A stretch of 64,000 nt of DNA from Clarkia xantiana subsp. parviflora (taxonomy: Eukaryota > Streptophyta > Magnoliopsida > Myrtales > Onagraceae), in NCBI GenBank assembly GCA_036873135.1, contig JAPTYO010000059.1, positions 13,633,066 through 13,697,065 of the forward strand, read 5' to 3'. Below the pieces are notes generated by a model, which was not told the DNA's origin, did no database searches, and was given only the letters and a program-made list of their open reading frames with translations. Positions 55,805 through 64,000 of this stretch are shown piece by piece (the first letter of the stretch is position 1; every line of letters starts with the position of its first letter). Made by a program: the position numbers and the translations under genes.

Positions 55805-56967
55805 AGGTTGCGTCGAATCGCGAGCAACTACGTGATGGTGGAAAACCAGTTATACAAGAGGGGGCATGTAAAGCCTTTTCTGAAATGTGTGGCGGAGCCT
55901 GATACGAATCGGATCCTGAGAGAACTGCACGAGGGAGTCGTGGCCTGTCATGAAGGGGCCCGATCCATTGTGAGGAAGGCGTTGAATCTAGGCTACTATT
56001 GGCCTTCGATGAACAAGGAAGCGACAGCGATGGTCCAATCCTGTGATGCATGCCAGAGGTATGCTCCGAATATCGTGGCTCCTGCCGCGGACTTAATGTC
56101 CATCAGGAGTGCTTGGCCCTTCGCGCAGTGGGGCATTGACTTGGTGGGACCTCTTCCACAAGCAAAAGGTCAGTGCAAGTATTTACTCGTGGCCATCGAT
56201 TACTTCTCGAAGTGGATAGAGGCTAAGGCGTTGGCCAAGACAACGGGGCAGCAGATCCTCAAATTCCTTCAAACTCAGATCGTATCCCGGTATGGGGTTC
56301 CTCGAGTGTTGATCAGCGATAATGGCCCTCCGTTCAATGGGGCTCAGTTGAAGGAGTACCTGGAGGAATTGAACATTGAGCATCAGACAGCTTCCGTCCA
56401 CCATGCTCAGACCAATGGCCAGGTGGAATCAGCTAACAAAATTGTGATGGATGGCTTGAAGAAGAGGGTCTACGCCTTGAAGGGTCATTGGCTGGATGAA
56501 CTTGAAAATGTGCTGTGGGCTGTTAGAACAACACCCAAGCAATCAACGGGGGAGACTCCGTTTGGCCTTGTTTACGGCACGGAGGCAGTTGCTCCCGTGG
56601 AGATAGCGGTGGCATCCCATCGCAGGAGGTATTATGAGCCTCTAACGAATGAGGAAATAAGACGTCTAGACTTAGACTTGCTCGAGGAGAAAATGTGGAA
56701 GGCTGATGAAGTTCAGGCTCGGATGCGTCTGGCAACAGCCCGATATTATAATCGGCGTGTCAAGTCCCGATAATTCTTCGTGGGAGAACTTGTTTGGCGG
56801 AGGAACGAGTTCATCAAGATCGGATTAACAAGCTATCGCCGAAATGGGAGGGACCTTACAAGATTGTAGGGATGCCAGCCCCGAATGCGTACAAGCTAGA
56901 AGACCTTGATGACAAGACGTTAAAGCATTCCTTCAGTGGCGTACACTTGAAGAAGTATCATGTTTGA
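55805..56967 (+). pseudogene. Integrase of gypsy element 2
   Basis: Joined directly to the truncated RT. HHCC zinc region: HEGVVACHEGARSIVRK, YYWPSM, CDACQRY. Catalytic core: GIDLVGPLP (Asp at 56138-56140), ISDNGPPF (Asp at 56318-56320), NGQVESANK (Glu at 56426-56428), giving D,D35E. Further on FGLVYGTEAVAPVEI. An ochre codon at 56771-56773 cuts the C-terminus; homologous coding (FFVGELVWRR, then after a phase change KLSPKWEGPYKIVG...KYHV) continues to TGA at 56965-56967. Confidence 0.9.
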
Positions 56968-57089
56968 TATTAAGTCGCCGCGAATGGCGCAAATTGTCTA
57001 TCGATAAAGATCCGATGTAAGCCAGCTTTGAGTTGTTAATGAATAAAAGAAGTTGCTTTCGATCAAATTGCTTTTAGATTTATTCTAAC

Positions 57090-57860
57090 TGTAAGTAAGA
57101 CGTCCTGAAAGGATGCGACAAAAGCCTTCCGAGGTACGATAAAAGCCTTACGAGGTACGGATAAGTCGCCTTTATGGCGCGACAAAAAGCCTTTCGAGGT
57201 ACGGACAAAAGCCCTACGGGGTATGAGTAAGTCGCCTTTATGGCGCGACAAAAAGCCTTTCGAGGTACGGACAAAAGCCCTACGGGGTATGAGTAAGTCG
57301 TCTTTATGATGCAACCAAAAGCCTAGGTACGAAAAAGCCCTAACGGGTCCGCGTAAGTCGTCTATATGATGCGGTAAAAAGCCTTAAAGGGTACGAAAAA
57401 GCCCTAACGGGTCCGCGTAAGTCGTCTATATGATGCGGCAAAAAGCCTTAAAGGGTACGAAAAGCCCTAACGGGTCCGTGTAAATCGTCTATTTGATGCG
57501 GCATAAAGCCCTAACGGGTGTGATTAAGTCGTCTGGAATGACGCGATAAAAGCCCTGAGGGGTACGATTAAGTCGTCTAGATTGGCGCGGTAAAAGCCTT
57601 AAGGGGTGCGAAATAAATCATCTTAAGTGATGTACAAAATTGCCTTGAGAGGCAGGGATGAGAAACCTTAAGTGGTAAAGTCCCGAGGGAAATGTCGCGA
57701 AAGACATACGAAATTACATTAAGTGATATGGACGAGAAACCTTAAGTGATGAAGTCCCGAGTAAAGCATCGGAAGGATGTATGAAGTCATCTTAAGAGGT
57801 GCATCGGAACGTTTTAAGTAACGGATCTAAAGTCGCTTTAAATAGCGCAAACGATGATCG
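57090..57860. repeat. Tandem array of covarying hairpins in gypsy element 2
   Basis: Units of about 35-66 bp alternating AAGTC-stem-loop with AAAAGCC..GG. Stems differ but pair: CGCC/GGCG (57167-57179), CGTC/GACG (57530-57543), CATC/GATG (57619-57632), TGCCT/AGGCA (57641-57654), CGTT/AACG (57810-57823), CGCT/AGCG (57834-57847). Loops are 5-6 nt AT-rich (TTTAT, TTAAGT, TTAAAT), except GAG-type loops in TGCCT/AGGCA. Same location relative to the antisense gene as the array at 7738-8560. Confidence 0.9.
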
Positions 57861-57977
57861 GGACCAAAACAGATGGAAGGAATTTCTTATATAAAGGCTC
57901 AAAGGCCTAAAGGTTTCGATACAAAAGATAAGGAGGATACAAGGAGGAAAAATTACAAGGACTTAAAGAATAGAGCA

Positions 57978-60652
57978 TTAAGCTTGGTCCTTGTTGGAAG
58001 TTGGGTCCTCAGCAGCGTCGGAGGGAGTAAGATTCGGAGGGGCCTGGGCAGAAGGCTCCGCAGTCCGCGGAGTCGGGTCCCCGGCATCAGCCTCATCACT
58101 CTCCGCGGGGAGGTTGAAGTACTTCTCCGCGATAGGGGCAAGGGTCTCGGACTTCTTGAAGTCGATGGAATCCTCGTATGCTGTGTAGAGCTCCTCGACG
58201 GCGTTGAACAGAACGTTCTCCACCTCAGTTTTGCAGAACCCACGGCATCCGCTTGGAAATCATCGGAGTTCCGATACTCCTCGCGACCCTGAGCCTTTGC
58301 CTCAGCCAGCTTGGCAGGAAATTCAGCCTTCTCGGCTTCAAGTCTCGCCTTGGCCTCCGCGAGAGCTTCCGCAAGAATGTCCTTCTCGCGGATGAGCTGC
58401 CCCTTCTCCGCCTCGTGCCGCCGCTGTTCCTCTTGGAGCATCCTCCGCTCCCGACGCAGCACGACCTCATGATCCTGGACCTGCTTGTGCAGACCCAGAG
58501 CCTTCTCGCCAAGGAGAGCCTGCTCCTTGGCTATCTTATTCTTGGCCGCTACAGCCTCGTCGAGGTCCGCTTGGAGCTTGGCCAACGCGTCGGGGTCCGA
58601 CTTGGCTTGTGCCTCCTCCAAAGCACCCATCAGAGCCAAAATGAGGCCAAAGCAGCGCTGCTGGTCCGCGGTTTCCTAAGACGAAAGGGAAAAAGGATTA
58701 AAATCCGATAATCGAAGGCAAGAACAATGAAGGGAAGAAAGCGAGAGTAAAGTCTTACCTCCATCCGGCGGATAGCCATGTTGCGGAGCTCCTCCTCGAT
58801 GTCCTCCCGCGCCAAGGAGATTGGCCGCCTCAACGCTGGTGGAATTGACCCTGCCAGCAGATGCAGGGCCAATTCAGGCTGAAGGTCTCCCCGATGGAGT
58901 GAGACCCCCTGGAGAGACTCGATCGGGTTCCAGGGAACCGTCTCCTGGTCGGGGGTGAAAACCTTGTAAAGATTCTCATCCACGGGGAAATGAGGGATAA
59001 CCCTGGAAGCCTCAGCCGGAGGAGCCACCTCGGTCGGAGGCTCGGGGGTCGGAGTGCGGAGCTCTGGAGGAGGACTCCGGGACACGTCCTCCACGGTTGG
59101 CCTCAGGGTGCTTCGACCTGACCTTTGGCGGGGAAGCAGGCCACCTTCATTTAGCTCCTCAGAGGAGGGAGAAGCCTCCAAGTCGGTCACCTGACGGAAC
59201 TGAGCTTCCGTCGGGGTATCATCCATCATCGGCGCCTCTGGAGTCGTGGCCCGTGCTGGAGTAGCAGTCTTCCTCGGAGTGAGAGCCTCCGATGGACCTG
59301 CGGTTGCGGGACGAATAAAATCAGGAAGAATATCATGGGGGCACCAGATGATTTGGCGCTCGAGATGTTGGTCATTTCCAAAGAAGTTGTAGTATCCCGC
59401 CTTGAGAACGCGGGGGGTTTCTCCTCGAAGGATGTATTTGATTTCTCGAACCCGCGATTCCCGATCAGCGGGGATAAACTCCTCGGGAACCAGCTTGCTA
59501 TATTTCTTAATAGCACGACGAACACGCTTACCTTCCTCGGCGGTAGTGACCCCGAAGGCTTGGTCTATCTCCTCCCTTCTGGCCCGCTTGGCCACGATCT
59601 GCTCCTCAGTTGGAGGGGCAGCAGAAGAGGAAGCTCCCTTTTTCAGCGACTTCCGCTTCCGCTTGGAGCCACCCTGGACGGCATCAGTCTCCCCCTGCTT
59701 CAACATGAGATGGGTCAATAGAGATGCCTTCTTGGCTGCACAAATGAAAAGACAAAGTGGTTAGAAGTGTTACCCAGATGACCAAATCCTTGGAAACGGA
59801 ATCGAGGAGCCGGACTCCGATATGAATCAAGTCCTTCTCCACGAGCTTGTTGGCGTCGAGGGGAATGAAGGATTCCCCCCAACGGTAAAGCTGGACCAGC
59901 TGGAGAGTGTTGAAGTCATCCTCGGTGTAGACTTCGAGCTTGGGGGCAGGGTCTGCCACAACCTCCCATCAGGGCCATGGGACAGAGCTGTTTTGGACGA
60001 AGAAGTAATACTTCTTCCATCCGCTATTGTCGGACCCTGAGTCACGAATGATCACCCGATCCTTATGGAACTTCCAGGTCTCGCTATCCCAGCCGAAACG
60101 TGAAAGTTGCTCCTTTGTCCACTTCGGGAGTCGAGGAGAGAAGGAGCAAACACCAGCCTTATTACACTTCATCCCGTAGAAAGTGCGGAAGAGCAGCAAA
60201 TTGTACGTCCACCGCTGGCGGAGGCACAGAACCTGGAAAGCGTTCCACACGCGGATGGCATGTGGAGAGAAGGTGCAGGGATGTGTCTGGTAGAAGTTGC
60301 ACATCTCCACCAGGTTCCCGCAAAAAGATAATCGAATCCCAGCATTTATCTGCCCGGTGGAGACGAACACCTCTCCCTCTCGAGGACGCGTGACGATATG
60401 CTTTCTCCTAGTGGTTGGCTGAGACTCGTAGGGGAAGCGGGGTTCCCAGTCTGAGGTAATGCAATCTTCTCGGAGAGCAACCTCGTACGAGGTCTCAGAA
60501 ATCTCGTTAACAGCAAGCTCAAAAATGAAAGGGGTCCTTACCCCAGAACTAGCTTCGTCTAAAAACGGTTACAAACAGGAAAATTCAAGAAAGGGGGAGA
60601 AGCTGATATCAATAAATCATAGAAGCAAAGAGACGAAAACCTTACCAGACAT
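57978..60652 (-). CDS. Antisense extra gene of gypsy element 2, PF04195-like, spliced
   Basis: Runs against gag-pol. Start ATG at 60652; after ATGTCTG a GTAAGG donor opens an 87-nt intron (60645-60559) and splicing gives an open frame. Exon 2 has VFVSTGQINAGIRLSFCGNLVE, FYQTHPCTFSPHAIRVWNAF and WKKYYFFVQ, the N-terminal PF04195-like domain. A basic linker follows (KRKRKSLKKG), then a proline-rich part, an intron with good borders (58758-58676), a long coiled coil (KLQADLDEAVAAKNKIAKEQ through AEALAEAKARLEAEK) and an acidic tail. Another intron lies near 59777-59737. An in-frame TGA at 59969-59971 and a phase change near 58235 suggest this copy is not functional. A TATA box lies 165 bp upstream. 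Function is unknown; homologous to 4966-7415. Confidence 0.68.
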
Positions 60653-60814
60653 TGTTGATGGTTGCTTGGAGAAGATGAAGAAGGATCTGGAGGGCTGAAG
60701 GCCTTGGATCACTTGAAGAGCAAAAGAAACTTGGAGAGGAAGCTTCGATTTCGAAAATGGCAGAATTCCGGAAACCAAAACGGTAAGGAAGAGTGAATAG
60801 TGCCAGGGTTTTAG

Positions 60815-60822
60815 CTTTTATA
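60815..60822 (-). promoter_or_regulatory. TATA box of the antisense gene
   Basis: Minus strand GCTTATAAAAGCTAAAACC, about 165 bp before the ATG at 60652, with a CT-rich leader between. This supports an independent transcript. Confidence 0.55.
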
Positions 60823-61107
60823 AGCAAAAGGACAACTGGACGGATTCAATCTGGACCGTTGAAGACGAAACGATTCAATCTTGATCGTCGAGATTATGGG
60901 GACGGTACGGAAGAGACGTTGGTGACGTAATGAGTGCTTTTTTCAGAAAGCAGCAGTCACGCCGGTTTGGGCGTCGTTTCATAGTCCCCAGCATTTAATG
61001 CTACAGTAAACGAGGAGTCTCCTCGGATTTGGAAACTGTCTTTAGTGTCCAGTGGGCCTAAAGCAATCATAAAAGAGAAGCTAAGTTATTCAAGGATCGT
61101 GCTCAAG

Positions 61108-61255
61108 GCAAAAGCCTCCGATTGCGATATCGGGAGGTATGAAGACAAAAGCCTCCGATGGCAGTATCGGGAGGTATGAAGACAAAAGTCTCCGATGGCA
61201 GTATCGGGAGGTATGTAGACAAAAGCCTCCGACGATGAGGTCAGGAGGTCTGGAA
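61108..61255. repeat. 37-bp tandem hairpin repeat, about four units
   Basis: Units CAAAAGCCTCCGATGG-CAGTATCGGGAGG-TATGAAGA. Each forms a stem CCTCC.GAT/ATC.GGAGG. Unit four keeps CCTCC/GGAGG while its middle differs. Confidence 0.85.
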
Positions 61256-61290
61256 TTGGAAGACACGACGGACTGAAAGTCCCCCATATC

Positions 61291-61301
61291 TTGGGGGCAA
61301 A
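61291..61301 (+). promoter_or_regulatory. Polypurine tract of gypsy element 2
   Basis: TTGGGGGCAAA directly before the 3' LTR TGATGGG. Confidence 0.75.
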
Positions 61302-62037
61302 TGATGGGTTCCGATGTAATCGTTAGCCCCGTTAACAGTCATTAGACGGCGAGTAAGTCCAGTGGGCCTCGTGAAAGGCCTGGAAGGCCCAGAAACCCAG
61401 TATGAAGGGTCCCGACCTTAGCGGTCCCGATATGTGAGCTGAATGCTCCCGACAAGAAGCCTCTGAGTAGGCCCCGATATGCCTTTGAGAAGGCCCCGAT
61501 GATAAAGCCCCGAGGAGGCTGGACCTGTCTCGTGAGACAAAGGGTCCTGGGTGGTGATCTAGAATGAGATAACTCTGGAGTCCCCGATAGGAGTCGGGAC
61601 TTGTGATCAGAGAATAAGACCAAGAAACCCGCCTACTAGATAGAGTAGTGGGAAGACGGTTAAGATACAGATAACCTCCCCCGAGATACGCAGGGCGTGC
61701 CCGAGATACGCGGAGTATGGGCGAGATACGCGGAGCGTGGGGCGAGATATACGGAATCCCGAACGAGATATGCAGAATCATGGGTAAAACGGCCAGACAC
61801 GGTCACAGGTAACTGAGTAACTTCCCCTCCTATATAAAGGAGGAAGTTACCTCAGAAAACATTCTCTAATACGAGCTTAGATTACTGCTTACCACCCCAT
61901 TGATCACATACTCATTTAGGCATCGGAGAGGGATTCTGGGTCACCACCCAGGTCATCCCCTTTTGCAGGATTACGCGGAGCCCAGGAGTTCAAGCTTTCC
62001 GTCAAGAACGTAACGGAGCTTCGACCGTGATCCAACA
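61302..62037 (+). repeat. 3' LTR of gypsy element 2 (736 bp)
   Basis: Differs from 51250-51985 at six sites, including TATATAAA (61831-61838) against TATACAAA. Followed by the ATATC target copy. Confidence 0.95.
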
Positions 62038-62114
62038 ATATCGATCGGTCCAAATAAGGCAGTCGTGTGTGGAAAGCTCGAATCTAGCTTGAGATGTATG
62101 TATGTCACTATGTG

Positions 62115-62371
62115 TAGGGGCTGGCAATTCGTGCTCGACACGATGAGCCGACACCAAAATTATGGGTTTGGGTTTAATATTAGTGACACGGCAGGACACG
62201 ATAACACGATGTTTTAAACTAAAATGGTTAAATATGAATTTTTTTATTCAATTTACTATAGGTTTTTTGTGCCAGTTTTTCATGTTGGGCCGTGTTTGGA
62301 CTGACCTCCAGAACACGACACGAACCTGACTCAACACGAACCTGCACGGCCCGCATGAATGGCCAGCCCTA
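62115..62371 (+). mobile_element. hAT-type MITE, 257 bp
   Basis: Begins TAGGGGCTGGCAATTCGTG; the end inverted reads TTAGGGCTGGCCATTCATG from the flank. The 8-bp target copies ACTATGTG (62107-62114) and AGTATGTG (62372-62379) differ at one base. Internal GACACGA words are palindrome-prone. No ORF. Confidence 0.75.
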
Positions 62372-62401
62372 AGTATGTGTTTGAACTGCGGTTTTAATTT
62401 A

Positions 62402-63090
62402 GGGAATAGAACCTAAAAACTGTCCCAATTTTGACTCATGTGTCAGTTTGGTGTCTGGGGTTTAGAATGACTGTCCGAATTTTCATATATGTTGTTATTT
62501 GGTGTCTACGTGTATTTTTGGGGTTAAATAGGACGGGATGTGGTCACGTGACGGTCACGTGAGTGGTCAATTTTCAAAATTCCAAAAGTATCCCCTGAAC
62601 AGAATTAGGGTTCCGGCCGATTTCGGCCAAACCCACCCTGATTCCGGCCTATTGTGGCCAAACTCAGCCCGATTTCGGCCGATTACTACCAAACCCACCC
62701 CGATTCCTGCTGATTACGGCCAAACCCACCTCGATTTCGGCTGATTACAGCCAACCCACCCCAATTTCGGCCCGATTCCGGCCGATTACGGCATATTCCG
62801 GCCGATTTAGGGTTAAGGAGCTCCGATTTTGGATTTAGGGTTCCGGCCGATTCTCGGCCAATTCCGGCTGATTGGAGGTGGGTGGCCGGATTCGGGGTGG
62901 GTGGCCGGAATGGAGGCTTTAAAAAAAAAAAGAAAAAAAGGGCAAAATAGTATTTTCAAGTCAATCTGTTAAAATTAACCCCAAATAGACACAAAACTGA
63001 AAATTGGGACATCAAATATCAACAATTTAAAATTGAGACACCAAATTGACATTCGGGTCAAAATCCAGACAGTTTTTAGATTCTATTTCC
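62402..63090. mobile_element. Mutator-type (MULE) MITE, 689 bp
   Basis: Long terminal inverted repeats: left GGGAATAGAACCTAAAAACT..., right inverted GGAAATAGAATCTAAAAACT..., continuing with TTTGGTGTCT for at least 55 bp. The 9-bp target duplication TTTAATTTA is perfect (62393-62401, 63091-63099), the size expected for Mutator. No transposase. The interior is a G+C-rich degenerate repeat (62605-62900). Confidence 0.85.
62605..62900. repeat. Degenerate CCGGCCGATTNCGG repeat inside the MULE
   Basis: Many variants of GATTNCGGCC(AAACCCACC) in roughly 25-30-bp steps. The 68-codon frame across it is a repeat artefact. Confidence 0.8.
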
Positions 63091-63099
63091 TTTAATTTA

Positions 63100-63420
63100 T
63101 GTTCTAACAGAGAGTGGGTGAGAGTTCTATATGCAAATAAATGAGATCGAATCTTGTCAAATCGAAGACGCCACAACGATATCCATTAAGAAAACGATAT
63201 ACCAAAAGAACATGTTTGGCACTACTTCGGATTATATTAGGTGGTGAATCGATGTAATTAGGGGGCTTAATTTTTTTGGTTCACATTCAGGAACCGATGT
63301 ATAGCAGAAATCCTCATATAAATGGAAAAGAGACAAATTTGAAGAGCTACCAAGTTAAAGGCGATAACAAACGGAACACGTATATATCTAATTCAATCAA
63401 ACAAATTATTATCGAAAAAA
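63100..63420. other. Unassigned spacer
   Basis: No gene or repeat was recognised between the MULE and the last MITE. Confidence 0.5.
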
Positions 63421-63428
63421 TGTAGAGC

Positions 63429-63872
63429 TAGGGGTGGCAACGGGTCACGGGTACCCGCCGGCCCGCGTGATCCGTGGGACGGGTCCGGGTTTAGAGTCAC
63501 GGGGCCCCGTCGACCCGACCCGACCCGTGTTTTCAATATATATATATATATATATTTAACATATATGTATTATATAAAACTATATGGATAATATAACACA
63601 TAATTAAAATAACAATGATTCTAATGAGTTTGTTAATTTTTATTTGGATTTGAAGTTACATTTGTAATTTGTGATTCGAACTTGGAATTTAATTTGGATA
63701 GGTGAACATAAAACTTAGAGTTTAAAGTCTAAAATAATAAATTATGTTCCACGTGTGCGACCCGCGGGTCGACCCGCCCTGCCCCGAAAATTCATGGGAC
63801 GGGCACGGGTCGGCCATGTCGACCCGCGGGGCGGGTCCGGGTCCGGCGATACCCGCCCCATTGCCATCCCTA
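63429..63872. mobile_element. hAT-type MITE, 444 bp
   Basis: Begins TAGGGGTGGCAACGGGTC; the end inverted reads TAGGGATGGCAATGGGGC. The 8-bp target duplication TGTAGAGC is perfect (63421-63428, 63873-63880). Sub-terminal arrays of GACCCG/CGGGTC surround an AT-rich core with a TA tract, the same design as the CCCGAG-rich copies but a different word. Confidence 0.92.
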
Positions 63873-64000
63873 TGTAGAGCCAGCCGTTTTTTCTTCCACC
63901 CAAATAAGTAACGCCGTTGAGTAGAACAACTTGGTCCACTTCAATTATCCGACCCAGTACGCTTATCTTAAATGGTCCTTATGTTTTTTGTTGTATCAAA

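Larger units (their letters stand above)
51250..62037 (+). mobile_element. Ty3/gypsy Tat-group LTR retrotransposon, recent but defective
   Basis: A 10,788-bp element with perfect target duplication ATATC (51245-51249, 62038-62042). Its 736-bp LTRs differ at six positions (about 99.2% identical by my reading). In order: leader, gag N-terminus, nested hAT MITE, gag capsid/zinc knuckle, protease, RT, integrase, hairpin array, antisense spliced gene, short repeat, polypurine tract. RNase H is deleted. Several stops and frameshifts break gag-pol. The mix of young LTRs and old-looking damage suggests it was copied in trans. Confidence 0.95.

Noticed and set aside
57063..57314. 83-codon minus frame with repeated RRAFVRTSKGF-like blocks
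   Set aside because: Translation of the hairpin array; no start or stop conservation between units.

Overview
This is nuclear DNA of a flowering plant, probably a eudicot. It holds Ty3/gypsy and Ty1/copia LTR retrotransposons with plant-type leaders, Helitrons ending in hairpin-CTAG, hAT- and Mutator-type MITEs, a plant satellite of about 185 bp, introns with GT-AG borders and AT-rich intergenic DNA. No bacterial-type operons, rRNA, tRNA or CRISPR were seen. Almost everything with coding capacity belongs to mobile elements; one small host gene (CDS 21955-22143) looks real. LAYOUT: A very large inverted repeat frames the first 51 kb. Its left arm (688-21328) and right arm (47378-50896, inverted) share the same outer flank, the same satellite and the same promoter/first exon of the small gene. 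The left arm satellite has about 48 monomers and the right arm about 11. A 10.3-kb Tat-group gypsy element (2668-12947, minus strand) is nested in the left satellite with a perfect 5-bp target duplication. Between the arms lie the small gene and a broken partial duplicate of its last exon (21.2-23.7 kb), a hAT MITE (25.9-26.5 kb), an apparently intact copia element with a single 1502-codon ORF (26992-32310), a block of Helitrons (32.9-38.1 kb and 44.9-47.4 kb) and a non-coding gypsy derivative of LARD type (40399-44150). Right of the inverted repeat lies a second full-length Tat-group gypsy element (51250-62037, plus strand), then a MULE MITE and two hAT MITEs (62.1-63.9 kb). HOW THE PARTS RELATE: The three gypsy elements are relatives, with similar LTR motifs, the same GGCGCCGTC leader and the same polypurine tract type. 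Both large ones carry a second, spliced gene antisense to gag-pol. This is the extra ORF known in Tat-lineage elements, resembling the PF04195 'putative gypsy type transposon' domain followed by a coiled coil. Between the gag/pol side and that antisense gene, both carry a tandem array of short hairpins. Stem sequences differ from unit to unit but stay complementary, which is the most unusual signal in the window. The gypsy element at 51-62 kb has LTRs that differ at only 6 of 736 positions by my reading. Even so, its gag-pol is broken by stops, a frameshift, a deletion of RNase H and a MITE insertion, so it may have been copied in trans. The copia element is the only one that looks able to encode all its own proteins.
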